Source: Podarcis raffonei
Taxonomy: Eukaryota; Chordata; Lepidosauria; Squamata; Lacertidae
Reading direction: 5' to 3'
Assembly (NCBI RefSeq): GCF_027172205.1
Contig: NC_070617.1
Span: 1,557,501-1,621,500 of the forward strand
DNA length: 64,000 nt
Position 1 is the first letter of the stretch; each line of letters opens with the position of its first letter. A program made the translations under genes and the position numbers. The notes below the pieces were generated by a model that saw only the letters and a program-made list of their open reading frames with translations, had not been told where the DNA came from and did no database searches. Below, piece by piece: positions 21,188-32,575 of the stretch.

Positions 21188-21826
21188 AATCAAATCAAAA
21201 TATTTATTCGGCTTTACACCCATCATGAAACACAACACAACAAATCAAATCAAAACAAATCAAATCAAATAAAACAGCGGACTCGTACAAGCCACAATTA
21301 GTATAACACAGTTCACAACTCACAAGGACAGATATTAGCCATTAGTATTTCAAAGTCGGCGTCTTCACCTTCACCCTCACAAGCCGGCAATTTAGGTCTA
21401 TAAGGAGACTACCGGTAAGCAACACAGTCCGTTCCTTTGAAGTCCTACTCCCACCAGGACTAAGACTAATATAAGTTTCTCCTTCAAAGCTTATCGCAGG
21501 GCCCACCGCGGGTCGGTCTCAGATGAAAGGGAAACTCCCAAAGGCCTCACCTTAAACAGGGGAGTTTCTCTTCGTGCCGGAGGTGCAGGTCCGAAGCACA
21601 CAAGTTTGGCACCACCCAGATCAATCCAAAGCAATCCTCCTTCGTCAAACTTAATTAAAATCTGGCATCACACCAGTGGAGAGTCCAGCAATTACTTGTC
21701 TAGCAAAATGCAAAACTAAGGTAAATAACTTACTCCAGCGGTTGTAAAATCCAAATCAGGAGAAGAGGTCGGAGAGAACTGGAAGGAGGAACCTTACACG
21801 GTGGCCATCTTGGAAAGGACCCCCCA
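21188..21826 (-). mobile_element. 639-bp retroposon with perfect 16-bp target duplication
   Basis: Flanked by CTGGTGTATTCAGCAA at 21172-21187 and 21827-21842. The left edge carries (AAATC)n and TATTTATTCGG, so the element is minus-strand with a TTTGA-repeat tail; its 5' end is at the right, GGGGGGTCCTTTCC then AAGATGGCC. Short, apparently complete at both ends, no long frame: a SINE or internally deleted LINE. Confidence 0.68.
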
Positions 21827-22892
21827 CTGGTGTATTCAGCAATCAATTCCGAGAGGAAATCTCGGCATGGGTGTCTGTCGTGAATATGTGTTTACCCTTA
21901 ATCTTATGCTCCATAAACAAGTCACACACTCCAGGTATTAAGGAATACATGAAATGAAGAGAGACAGGATATATAGATGCTGCTTCAGGGAGACATGGGT
22001 ATGGGGGCAGCAAATCATCCAATACATACGCACCTTAGACCTAAAGCGTAAAAGAGTCTCTGACTACTCCAAAGTCCAGAGAGTGGTTGCAACAATGTGC
22101 CACAGACCCACACTATAAAGAGTGAAAATAAAGGAGGGAGATTTATATATTTGATCTTGTAACCTAATGGAACACAAAATTAGGGATTAGAATGAATGTG
22201 AGAACTCTTTTACTCCTTGGTGCCATATCTGTACAGAACCCAGTTCTTTTTTTACAAGAAGGCATTATTAAACTTTGCTGGCACACAGCAGACTAGTTTG
22301 TGGATATTTTGCATTGTGCATTTGGAGGTCATGATATTTACTCATACCATGGTTGTAGCCATGGGTTTGTAGCTTTTGCTTTTTGCTTTTTTTGGCCAAA
22401 CTCTCTTTCGAAGATGCCCAATTTACAGGCTCCTCTCTTAGCTTGTGGAAGTGACTTAAATACATGGACAATGCATTTTGTGATTAAAAGGCTCCCTCTC
22501 ATTAGAGCTGCACACTGGATTCGGCCAAGGCACAAACCAATTTGGGCATCTTTGGAGGGACTCAGGTGTTGGAAGATATGGTTAAAGAGATCCACATATT
22601 GTTGCGGGTCGAGGTGGATGGAGCAGGGTGGGCATTGCCTCAATAACTGAGATGGACCAGTGGTCTGACTCATTAAAAGGCAGCTTCCAGTGTTTGGGAA
22701 ATGATGGTTAGCATCTGTCTTTCTTTGACTTTCAACAGAAGCATGGAGGTTTCCCATTCCTTCTTTTCCCTAGATAGGTGTGTGTTTTTTTAATGCTCTG
22801 GGTGCCTGGGTGCCTCTCCTTCAATCCTTCATCTTTAGGGGTATCCCGAGCATCCAAAACACCCTCATGATTCAGAACTTCTGGATAGCAAT

Positions 22893-23307
22893 TGTTGGGA
22901 TACTGCCAGGGAGACGGAGGCATCAGGCAGGCCCCCAGCTGGCTCCAGCCACCGGCCGGCAGCCGGACGATCACCAGTCTCCCTTGGAACAGCATCAATC
23001 AGTGACATGAGCCTCAGATACATTTAGAGACCCGTGGACGCTCTATCAGCAGAGTGAATAAATCTTCTCACAGCAGAAGTGGCGGACAGAGCCATGTGTA
23101 AGCATTATTTTTCAAGCGTTTATTCAGCATAGTTCAGGAACAAAGGAAAACATGTCTGCTTCCCTTCGTCTCCAGCAAAACAGCAGCAAAGCAAAAGCAA
23201 TATACAAAACGGAAATTCCCAGCAGACTGCTGGAATGTAAACAGGCATGTGACACACAACAGTCATGCCTGTTCCCTGTTAAGGTGGAACGGAACTATAT
23301 CCTAACA
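22893..23307 (-). mobile_element. Solo LTR with GCAAT target duplication
   Basis: 415 bp, TGTTGGGATAC to TATCCTAACA, GCAAT at 22888-22892 and 23308-23312. Same family as 62432-62811. Polyadenylation-like AATAAA on the minus strand. Fossil; sits immediately downstream of copy D's C2 exon. Confidence 0.8.
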
Positions 23308-23319
23308 GCAATGTGAAGG

Positions 23320-23630
23320 TTAGGACATCTTTCTCTCATTCAACGCTTGTGTCAAGTCAATTGAGGCTTCGTTTTGATCCGCAGGATTGTTAGCCAAGCA
23401 CGTGAAGGTGGAGTCAGGGGAGCCTTTTCTCCAGGAGACACAGAGTTTACTGCTGTTGGACAAAAGCTGGTACTTAGATGAACCTCCTGCTGAGGCCCTG
23501 GAAAGATTGCCTCTTTCCCAGGAGATATGGTACTTTCCCTGACGAGGTACCTGACACCACAGGGTCACATTGCAGTCTTCTCGAGTATTGGAGTACACAC
23601 GATAGAATATCCATGGTACTGGCACTGGCT
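23320..23630 (-). CDS. Copy D exon 3: IgC2 domain running to a stop
   Basis: [47 protein letters not shown] and [13 protein letters not shown] are typical C2 strands. The end reads [10 protein letters not shown] then stop, in place of the ..ICQ.. and splice donor of copies B and C. The last C2 disulphide is therefore lost. Acceptor TTGAACAG is intact. Confidence 0.7.
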
Positions 23631-26600
23631 CTGTTCAACACAAAGAGAAGTCATGTGAAGTTTGTGCCTCGGTGGCCATTGCTAACTGTGCTGGGCAGTG
23701 ACGGAGAGACACGGACCCTCCAAGCATCCTTAAGAGGATTGCGTCCTGTGGCACTCCACACACCAAGGAGTGGCACAACGACATCTCCCTCCCTAGTGCC
23801 ACCCTCTGTCCCTGACCAGAGATAAAGGAGCACAGCCATTTTCGGGCTATGCCCTGTATCCCCACATCGGTGAGGCGGTGGTCCAGAAGATCATGATCAA
23901 CCATGCCAAAGGCTGCTGACAAATCTTAGAGAATCAGCAGTCCCGACCCGCCTCGATCCAGTTGTCTATAAAGATCATCTGTTAGTGCGACCAGAGCCAT
24001 CTCAGTCCCAAAACCAGGATGGAAACCGGACTGAAATGGATCTAAAGCTGATGTTTCCTCCAGAAACCTACCAAGCTGTTCAGCAACCGCTCTATTGTCA
24101 GGGAATGGTCTGGATCTGAAGAGTGGGGAATGCAGTTGCAGGCAGATCAGCCTCTCTCAGAAGAGGAGGGGGAATATTCGCGCATCCTCTGCCTCCCGCA
24201 TTTTCAGAAACAGAGAGACAGGCAGACACAGGCACAGAAGCTGAACAGATTAGGGAGGAGCTACCCAGCTATGAGATAATGACAAGAGATCCTTAAGGGA
24301 GGGGTAATTGGGAGATGCAGCAACTGAGAATGTGGGGAAACCCCCCTCCCCACTCAGAGGTCTGAATGTATCAGAGAACAAAGGAGGCAGAGAGGGGGAG
24401 GAATTTTCCTTTGGAGCGCTCCTTGCTGCGGAAGTAGGGAATCGGATTCAGAGTAAGCAACTGCCCTCCTTGCGGAGAGCTGTGTATTTTGTGACTGCAA
24501 CATGAAACCGTAATAAAAGGACTATAAATCTGTCAACTGCTCATTAATTCTTATCTGTGAAGTTACCCAAGGGAGGGGAGGACTCTCTGAGCTTGAGAGC
24601 TGTAAGATAGACACGTAGAATGAGCACATGAGTCAAAGCAAAGAAGTTCTAGTAAAGACTGTCCCCCAAATATTCCTAGAGTGCTCCCCGACCCCTTTGC
24701 TGGAATGTTTCCTTTCAGTCTGATCCATTTATAGCATTTCCACCCCTCTTTTTCCTGCAAGGAGTTCAGAGTGATATACCTGGTTCTCTCCATCCTTGCT
24801 TAATCCCCACAATGACCCTGTGAGGTAAGTAAGGCTGAGAGGCAGTGACTGGCCCCCAAGGTTACACCCAGTGAGCTTCATGGCTGACTGGGAGGATTCG
24901 AATTTGCAGATGGGAGGATCAAATTTGCAGATGACACCAAACTGGGAGGGGTGGCTAACACCCCAGAGGACAGGATCACACTTCAAAATGACCTTGACAG
25001 ATTAGAGAACTGGGCCAAAACAAACAAGATGAATTTTAACAGGGAGAAATGTAAAGTATTGCACTTGGGCAAAAAAAAATGAGAGGCACAAATACAAGAT
25101 GGGTGACACCTGGCTTGAGAGCACTACATGTGAAAAGGATCTAGGAGTCTTGGTTGACCACAAACTTGACATGAGCCAACAGTGTGACGCGGCAGCTAAA
25201 AAAGCCAATGCAATTCTAGGCTGCATCAATAGGAGTATAGCATCTAGATCAAGGGAAGTAATAGTGCCACTGTATTCTGCTCTGGTCAGACCTCACCTGG
25301 AGTACTGTGTCCAGTTCTGGGCACCACAGTTCAAGAAGGACACTGACAAACTGGAACGTGTCCAGAGGAGGGCAACCAAAATGGTCAAAGGCCTGGAAAC
25401 AATGCCTTATGAGGAACGGCTAAGGGAGCTGGGCATGTTTAGCCTGGAGAAGAGGAGGTTAAGGGGTGATATGATAGCCATGTTCAAATATATAAAAGGA
25501 TGTCACATAGAGGAGGGAGAAAGGTTGTTTTCTGCTGCTCCAGAGAAGTGGACACAGAGCAATGGATCCAAACTACAAGAAAGAAGATTCCACCTAAACA
25601 TTAGGAAGAACTTCCTGACAGTAAGAGCTGTTCGACAGTGGAATTTGCTGCCAAGGAGTGTGGTGGACCTCCTTCTTTGGAGGTCTTTAAGCAGAGGCTT
25701 GACAACCATATGTCAGGAGTGCTCTGATGGTGTTTCCTGCTTGGCAGGGGGTTGGACTCGATGGCCCTTGTGGTCTATTCCAACTCTATGATTCTATGAT
25801 TCTATGATTCTATGATTCTATGAACCCTGATCCGTTTTCAGGTCCTAGTCTGACACTCTAAGCACCACACTGGATGTATGCTTTCTTTGGTGCAGCATAG
25901 AGGTGTGTGCATGCATGTAGAAGCTACCCTACTCTACAAAGTTATAATTCACATTCACATTTAGCTGTGATTCCTGCAATTGGGCCAGATGACCTTCCAA
26001 CTCTACAATTCTCAGATTAATTTCTCCCTCCCTTTTTTTGCCTCTGATCCCTCCAAGCTCTGGCATGTAGCCCACCAGAAAATTGCCCAAGAGGGAATGT
26101 GGCCCCTGCCAAGCTGAAAAAGCTTCCTCACTCAATCCCATGGCCATCCTATTCCATGCTGAGCTCCACCCCACAAACTGACAGGGATGGTGAAATTAAT
26201 GACTTACCGTAAACAGCAAGGTTAAATTTGTGCTCTTTAAACTGCTCTGCATTAAACCAAACACGCGCTCTATAAATTCCAGCATCCTCTTTCTCCAGAA
26301 AACTGATATTCAGCATGGTCCTATTAACCAATGCCAGCCGATCTCTAAACAAGTGTGTGCCATTTAAATCCCCACAAAATATGGTTCCATTGTGGCGTTC
26401 AGTCCAGTCACTGAGATTTGCCCTCATCCTCAACAGGTTCTCAGCAGTCTTCTCCTCCAGTTGCTTAGACCTGCTGCTGATATCTGACTGCTCCAGTTTC
26501 CCACCTTTGACCACAGCAAGGGGACAGGGCTTTCCATTTGTGGGGTGAAAGAAGTCCCATTCGATTTTCTCTACTGCTGCTGCAGAGGATAGCTTTAAGG

Positions 26601-27559
26601 GAATGTAGACTGATCTATTCAGGACTCCGTTCACCTGATGGGGCGAATTCTCAGCTGCTTGCCTTAAAGTGCCTTTAAGGGAGTAAGAAAATATTGGTTA
26701 TTTATTGAATTCATACCACACCTTTCCTCCTAAAGAAGCCCAGAGCAGCAGACCTATCTGCAACCCAAGAATTTAAAGGAGGTAAAGGTAAAGGGACCCT
26801 AACCATCAGGTCCAGTCGTAGCCGACTCTGGGGTTGCAGCGCTCATCTCGCTTCACTGGCCGAGGGAGCCGGCATACAGCTTCCGGGTCATGTGGCCAGC
26901 ATGACTAAGCCACTTCTGGCAAACCAGAGCAGCGCACGGAAACGCCGTTTACCTTCCCACCGGAGCGGTACCTCTTTATCTACTTGCACTTTGACGTGCT
27001 TTCGAACTGCTAGGTTGGCAGGAGCTGGGACCGAGCAACGGGAGCTCACCCCGTCGCAGGGATTCGAACTGCCGACCTTCTGATTGGCAAGTCCTAGGCT
27101 CTGTGGTTTAACCCACAGTGCCACCCGCATCCCTTTAAAGGGGGTAGGACACTCTTAAAAATAAATAAATACATGAGCCCATCTATGCCATACATTCAAT
27201 CCTTGGAGTCGATTAGTTTAAATGGACATGTTTTCCCCCTGCCAAAGAATTCTGGGAACTATAGCTCATTAAGGGTGCTAAGAGTTGTTAAGGAGTCTCC
27301 CAACCATTCTCTTCATAAAGTTGCAATTCCCAGAGGGTCTAGCAGTCAATAACTCTTCCCGGCGCAAATTTCAAAGGACAAATTTCAGTTTCTGTATCGT
27401 TTCAGAAAGTGCGATTTTGAAAGATTCAGCTTAAATGCAAACTGAATGGACTGTCTCCTTCTCCACCTACATGCCAGCACTGAAGGACTTACCAAAGACA
27501 GAGAAGGTCACTAGGCTGGAGGTGAGAAGAATCAGGAGGCTTCTGCAAGTAACCGTCAT
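23320..27559 (-). CDS. SLAM-like copy D: leader, IgV and IgC2 without membrane anchor
   Basis: Leader 27493-27559, IgV 26208-26672 and a C2 exon running from 23630 to a stop at 23320 join in phase 1 to give 280 codons with no internal stop. The position equivalent to the C2 donor reads ATGAG instead of GTGAG, and a short deletion removes the final Ile-Cys. No TM or tail exon was found between 19 and 23.3 kb. A solo LTR lies 13 bp beyond the stop. Either it is a secreted two-domain decoy or ligand, or a recently dead gene; the open frames and many sequons favour recent function. CD48-like GPI anchoring is unlikely because no hydrophobic C-terminus is present. Confidence 0.6.
23690..24095 (-). 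mobile_element. L2-like LINE reverse-transcriptase fragment
   Basis: Minus-strand reading [20 protein letters not shown] and [20 protein letters not shown] matches the LSAAFDTVDHDLL motif of L2-type RT. Frame decayed. Confidence 0.7.
24096..24570 (+). mobile_element. Probable solo LTR
   Basis: Starts TGTCAGGGAATGG and has AATAAAAGGACTATAAATC near its 3' end, like an LTR R/U5; the start resembles the minus-strand element at 28743-29468 (TGTCAGGGACCGG). No matching target duplication found, so boundaries are tentative. Confidence 0.45.
24735..24905 (-). mobile_element. MIR-like SINE fragment
   Basis: Reverse of the core ..CTCACAGGG.. GGATTAA.. block: CACAATGACCCTGTGAGGTA and TTCGAATTTGC. Joined at ~24905 to a CR1 fragment. 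Confidence 0.5.
24906..25830 (+). mobile_element. CR1-like LINE 3' fragment
   Basis: Open frame 25099-25791 encodes [39 protein letters not shown] and [19 protein letters not shown], the C-terminal third of CR1 ORF2; the 3' end is ATTCTATG repeats (25787-25822). Relatively young copy. The upstream frame (FADDTKLGG-like, 24915-24950) is also recognisable. Confidence 0.85.
26208..26672 (-). CDS. Copy D exon 2: IgV domain
   Basis: 465 nt, phases 1/1. [20 protein letters not shown] opens the domain; [10 protein letters not shown] and [18 protein letters not shown] are the conserved B-C and F-G regions, ending NLAVYG before GTAAGT. Canonical Ig cysteines are absent. It is longer than copy C's V by 13 codons (the [12 protein letters not shown] region). 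Sequons NRS, NLS, NGT twice, NRT and NIS. Confidence 0.78.
26783..27135 (-). mobile_element. Sauria-type SINE
   Basis: AGGTAAAGGTAAAGGGACCC to CACAGTGCCACCCGCATCCC; full length, in intron 1 of copy D. Confidence 0.87.
27493..27559 (-). CDS. Copy D exon 1: signal peptide
   Basis: 67 nt: [20 protein letters not shown] then VF and a phase-1 G, donor GTAAGTCC. Same length and phase as leaders of copies A and B. Confidence 0.72.
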
Positions 27560-28139
27560 GTTCAATCCTCTCTGGGTATGCAGTGAGCCTTTGGTGCGGT
27601 GTGTCCCATAGAGTGCATAGAGGGGCAGAGTTGGACCTCCCCAATTGAAGCCCACTGCTTGGGCTCTGATATCTGGTGGAAACAACACAGGAGAGTTGCT
27701 GGTATTGCCAGCAAGAGTTTTATGCAGGAATAAGAAACTCTGCGCTAGGCACACATCAGCTTCACGATGCGTTCAAACATGGAAGCAGCTGTCAAGCCCT
27801 TGAAGAGAAACCTGAAGATCGTTTTTTGAGGCTGAGGACAACTTAAATACAAATGGTGTGGCATATTTTCTCTTCTGTGGAATTCCTTGACAGCAATATG
27901 AAACTTATGAGTCAGCGGTAAACAATCCTGAATCCCTGATCAGGATCATCATCCCAGGAACACCATTGGTTTTTAGACCTGTTCCCTCTATTTTTAGCGA
28001 TGTTGCATATCATTTTTCCTGTTTCACTCACTGGCATTGATACTTACCTCTGTTGAAACCGGGGTGCTGTTTCCATTATTCTGTGCTTGATGTTTCGTTG
28101 TATGGAAGTTTCCCCTAGAGGAAGCACTGTGATTGGGCA

Positions 28140-28194
28140 GCAGAGATCAGTAGGCTAAGGGTGAGAAGGTTGCAGAAGCTTCTGTCAGTGCCAT
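28140..28194 (-). pseudogene. Leader-exon relic
   Basis: Shares the leader block (AGAAGCTTCTG, TTCTCACC, AGCCTACTGATCTCT on the minus strand) with copies A-D, but has a short deletion after the ATG, a shifted frame and no GTAAG donor. It lies just upstream of copy D and probably marks another lost copy. Confidence 0.55.
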
Positions 28195-28234
28195 TCCTGG
28201 TTGCTTCTTGCCAGGTATGCAATGAGCCTTGGAT

Positions 28235-28560
28235 GGTACAGAATGAGAATTGTTAGGTTGGGGAGGGACCAAAAGGGTCATCTAGTCATTAAGAAGAACT
28301 TCCTGACAGTAAGAGCTGTTTGACAGTGGAATTTGCTGCCAAGGAGTGTGGTGGAGTCTCCTTCTTTGGAGGTCTTTAAGCAGAGGCTTGACAACCATAT
28401 GTTTCCTGCTTGGCAGGGGGTTGGACTCGATGGCCCTTGTGGTCTCTTCCAACTCTATGATTCTATGATTCTAGTCCCACCCACAGCAATGCAGGAATCC
28501 CTGGCAGATGGCCATTCAACCTCTGCTTGAAAACCTCCAATGAAGGAAGCAGTCCACAGA
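28235..28560. mobile_element. Nested CR1-like fragments
   Basis: A plus-strand CR1 3' end (28276-28475, ending ATTCTATGATTCTA) lies inside a minus-strand CR1-like piece (28235-28275 and 28476-28560), which resumes in register after it. Confidence 0.65.
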
Positions 28561-28742
28561 ATGGGTAGGGGGCAGGAGTTGTCTCTCTCTACCTTTGGGG
28601 GCTGCTTTTTGCAGGCAACAAGACAAAAGAGGTTCTGGAGATGTCACCTTCACCTACAGGGTTCTGCTGTCATTTTGAGGCATGGGAAGATACACCTCAG
28701 CTTCAACATGTTAGTCATCAAGTATTAGGCATCCGGGAATCT

Positions 28743-29468
28743 GATTCCCCCACGGCAGGCGGCCAGGGATAAATAGACAAGAAAAGCTCTTACCAAAGTC
28801 TTTTATTCAATATTCACAAAGAGAGGCTTAGAAAGTCAGCCTCTTGGAGTAATGGCATTGCTCAGAGTAATCCCCTCCCTACCTTCCCATCTCAGTCGTC
28901 AACAGCACACCCCCCCTTACAGTGGCTGCTTAAGACCACTTGTGTCTTAGCTCTTTACTCTCCTGCTTTCAATGCTCGCCGGGTTCTGGGAGAAGGGGAT
29001 CTGGAATTCTTTCTAGTGACAACATGTCAGCCAGCTGCTCCAGCTCTGCTTCCCGCCCACACCTCTTCTCCCATTATTTCCCAGCTTTGCCCCTCATCTA
29101 TCTCTGAGCCGTGACCTTCTGCAAACCACTGTTGTAAATCTATACAGTGATACCTCGGTTTAAGAACAGTCCTGTTTACAAACGATTCGGTTTACGAACT
29201 CCGCAAAACCAGTAGTAGTGTCCTGGTTTGCGAACTTTACCTCGGTCTAAGAACGGAATCTGAACAGTGGAAGGGCACCAGCGGTGGGGGGCCTCATTAT
29301 GGAAAGCGCACCTTGATTTAAGAATGGTCTCGGTTTAAGAACGGACTTCCGGAACAGATTAAGATTGTAAACCAAGGTACCACTGTACTGTCTTCCTCTT
29401 CTCTGGAAGTTTCAGGAGGAGGGACAGGACGGTCTCCACCATTCCTCCTCAGTCCGGTCCCTGACATC
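28743..29468 (-). mobile_element. Probable LTR interrupted by a MITE
   Basis: Minus-strand start TGTCAGGGACCGGACTGAG at 29468; plus-strand left end TGATTCCCCCACGG; contains a TTTTATTCAATA polyadenylation-like block at 28800. The MITE 29143-29387 is inserted in it. No clear target duplication; a fossil of uncertain limits. Confidence 0.5.
29143..29387. mobile_element. Tc1/mariner-like MITE (TACAGTGGTACCTC family)
   Basis: TACAGTGATACCTCGGTTTA at left, AACCAAGGTACCACTGTA at right; internal repeats of GGTTTAAGAACGG. TA target. One of five in the window. Confidence 0.75.
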
Positions 29469-30033
29469 AGGCTATTGAAGAGGAATGTGGGGTGATTTTG
29501 GGGTTGCAAGAACCATATGACCTATTTCCTCTTCCATGCAATCACATGACAGCGATTCCAAACTGTGAGTCAGAGATCAGCAGTGTGTAACCCTCAGTCA
29601 GCCTCTCTATCCCATCAACAGAATGAATATTTAGATGTGCACCCTCTATTTTTTATTTTATTTTTAAGAAATGCTGTGCCTCTTTCTGCCCTGTTTTCCT
29701 CTCTGTTGTTCGTACTTATTCTTGCTGAAACTGGGCTGCCGTTTTATTATTTTGTGGTTTTATTACACAGAAGTTCCCCCAGAGGAAACACTGCGATAGA
29801 GCAGCATTTATAAATGCTGATATTCAATAAGTAAAGCATTTCTAAGGTTTCCTTCACACTTCCTGAAACAGCCCCTGAAAGGAAATAGAGCTTTCCTTAG
29901 AAATCTGCACTACTTCAAATTCTGCAGAGCATTTCTCTAACCGACAAATGTCTACAAAATTGTGTAAAATTGTGTAATTTCAGGAAAAAGTGGGCCTTAG
30001 AGTTCATGGATGAGTGAAAGCAACACGCAAAAG

Positions 30034-30623
30034 AGAGCCTTCTGGGAAGTGATATATAATGAACTAAAAAAAATGTTGAAATATACATTTGTTAAAAAAC
30101 CAGAAGCTTTTTTGTTAGGAATGGTTGGAAATGAAATAAATAGAAAGGACCATAAATTATTTTTATATTCAGTAACAGCAGCAAGAATACTACTGGCCCA
30201 AAAATGGAAGCAGGAAGAATTACCATCGACAGAAGAATGGAGAATGAAATTAATGGACTACGCAGAATTAGATAAATTAACAGGAAGGGTCCGAAACCTA
30301 CGAGATCACAAGTTTACCAAGGACTGGAGTAAATTTGTGGATTATATGAAAAGCATATGTGATACGCAAATAACGTTTGTGGGTTTACAGGAAGCTTTGA
30401 GAAGAAATAATATTAGAAACACTGTAAAAAAGGGAACAAGGGACTAGGTTTATTTAAAACAGAAGGCAATGTTAAATTTAGAATTGCGGATAGAAGATTA
30501 GAAAACGGAAGATTCGCGGATGAGCTGAAGGAAGTCAAAAATATGTATTTGTGACAATATGGAAAATGTATGTTCAAATCTTATATTGGAAATTGAATAA
30601 AAATAATTTTAAAAAGAAAGAAA
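30034..30623 (+). mobile_element. 5'-truncated L1 LINE with 18-bp target duplication
   Basis: Encodes the L1 ORF2 C-terminus (KKPEAFLLGMVGNEINRKDH, AARILLAQKWKQEELPSTEE) in an open 145-codon frame. Flanking GAAAGCAACAC(G/A)CAAAAG at 30016-30033 and 30624-30641, A-rich tail. It split a conserved block of the SLAM-cluster intergenic unit. Confidence 0.82.
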
Positions 30624-31539
30624 GAAAGCAACACACAAAAGGAAGGGAATGAAATAGAGTGCTTTGCAGCTGTATTTTCCACTAGCATCTGGTATCTGGA
30701 GGTAGACTGTTTCTATAAAGGGAAGGTCCACATAACAGTCGCCATCCCTAAAATCTCTTGACAACAGCCACTCCTGTTTGAATACTCCCAATGCTCTTTT
30801 GAAGCCATTGCATTTAATGGTTCTCTCATGTGATTATAGAAGCGAGCTCAATATAAATGAATTTATGCATTGTGTGGTGAAAGGCTCTCTTTTATCTGCT
30901 GGCTTGTAGGAGTCAAATCATCTAGAAAGTGGGTTTAAATTAAACTTTAATGTGCACTTGCATAAACTCTCTGTGGATGAGGAGACAGACAATCCCTCTC
31001 AGATGGTTGTGAAATGTATGTCTGAACCCACATGCATGTTCAGCACTTGTGTTTATTCAAGGATTGGATTCTTGTGCTGGAGTCGGTATTCATGACTGTT
31101 ATGAATATGAGTTTAGCCTTAACCTTATGCTCCATAAAGAAGTCATGCACTCCAGGAGATAATTTTTGTTGTTGGGATTCATCTGTCTTGAGAAATAGTG
31201 GTGAAGTCAAAATGCAGCACTAAAATGGCCTCCCTGGGGTGCAAGCCTGGGCAGTATGTACAGAGGTCCTGTGATGCCCAGATGACAAGACACCCCCAGC
31301 CCCCCAGGCCTTGCTGATGCTGAGGTCCAAAGAAAAGTAGAGCAATACGTTTGGCACCAGTTGCAGGGTTTGCTGGAAGGAGGTGTACAAAGCACCATCC
31401 AACTGCCTTAAGGATTTTGCTCTAGATTTACCCCTTAGCCTTTCGTCTCCCAAAGATCTTTCTTAACAACCCATCTATTAAGTAGTGGGTTGACAAAGCA
31501 GACGACGCAGAGATTTCTCCAAGTAGTTCTTTATAAATA

Positions 31540-31585
31540 AGCTGGAACTGAACTGAACTGAACTGAACTGAACTGAACTGAACTG
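31540..31585. repeat. (CTGAA)n microsatellite
   Basis: About nine GAACT units in a TTTATA-containing repeat region (31480-31680) of unknown class. Confidence 0.85.
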
Positions 31586-31737
31586 CTCAGCCGGCCTGCT
31601 TTTATAGGCAGCCTGCTGTCAACATTGTAACAACAACAACCCAGGGTTTCCCGCCTAAATTAACTGACGTGGACCTGAGTGAAAACTATATACACAATAC
31701 CCCTGGTGGCCAGGGTGAGAACTTCAATACAGTGGTA

Positions 31738-31975
31738 CCTCTGGATGCGAACAGGATCCGTTCCAGAGCCCTGTCCACATCCTGAAAGGAACATAAGATG
31801 CGACTGCAGGCCGCATTTTGTGGCTTCCGCGCATGCATGTGACGTCATTTTGAGTGTCTGCGCATGCGTGAGCGGTGAAACCCGGAAGTAACGCGTTCCA
31901 TTACTTCCGGATCACTACGGAGCACAAACTGAAAACGCTCAACCTGAAGCGTATTCATCCTGAGGTATGACTGTA
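31738..31975. mobile_element. Tc1/mariner-like MITE (TACAGTGGTACCTC family)
   Basis: TACAGTGGTACCTCTGGATG to GAGGTATGACTGTA. Closest to 50689-50943 (both share GGCCGCATTTTG/CGCATGCGT-type CpG-rich core and AAACCCGGAAGTAA). Confidence 0.75.
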
Positions 31976-32110
31976 CTTAACACCATCTCTCTTCCCAGTG
32001 CAAAATTTCAGTTCCCACATTGTTTCAGAAAGTGTGGTTTTGATAGATTCAGCTCAAATGCAAACGGAATGGAATTTGTCCCTCCTTCCCTCTCTGCCTG
32101 CACAAAGGAA
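31976..32110 (-). pseudogene. Intron-1 relic of another lost copy
   Basis: Non-coding match to the intron segment that directly follows the leader in copies A (38625-38760) and D (27350-27480): the shared words are CATTTGAGCTGAATCTATCA-like and GGGAAGAG on the minus strand. The match stops where the leader should start and a CR1 fragment begins. Confidence 0.5.
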
Positions 32111-32117
32111 GAGAGGA

Positions 32118-32262
32118 TCATAGAATCACAGAACAGTAAATTTGGAAGGGACTTTGAGAGTCATCTTAATCCAACCCCCTGCAATGCAGGAATCTCTACT
32201 AGCTCATATGTGAGAAATGGCCATCCAATCTCTGCTTAAAAACCTCCGAGGAAGGAGAGTTT
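32118..32262 (-). mobile_element. CR1-like LINE 3' end
   Basis: ATCATAGAATCACAGAACAG at its left edge; then CCCCTGCAATGCAGGAATCT. Abuts the intron-1 relic. Confidence 0.7.
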
Positions 32263-32575
32263 TGTTGTTTCCCTTGCTCCCTAATCACTAGTTGCCCCAC
32301 AGAAACATAAAGAGTATATGTTTGAGTAAACATACTCTCACTCCGGGCTTTTTTCCACTTGGAACTCTCTAGAACAGCGTTCCAGCACCTCTCAGCTGGG
32401 CCCCAGAAGTGTGGGGAGAGACTTGATCAGCCTCAGCAAAGCTGCCTTTGGGCTCTGAGGTGGGTCTTCTGAGATAAGTGCATTCTGGCACCTTTTTCTC
32501 TAGGAAAAAAAGCACTGCTCTCATCAAATCCACACCATGGAATAAACAGGAGGGAACACGGTGCTATGGGCTTAA

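Noticed and set aside
19000-22880. Search for a TM or tail exon of copy D
   Set aside because: Only SINEs, the 639-bp retroposon, cluster flank remnants and unassigned DNA were seen; no hydrophobic phase-1 exon with GT-AG borders.
25099-25791. Longest single-exon frame outside the array, 230 codons
   Set aside because: It is the C-terminal part of a CR1-like LINE ORF2, not a host gene.
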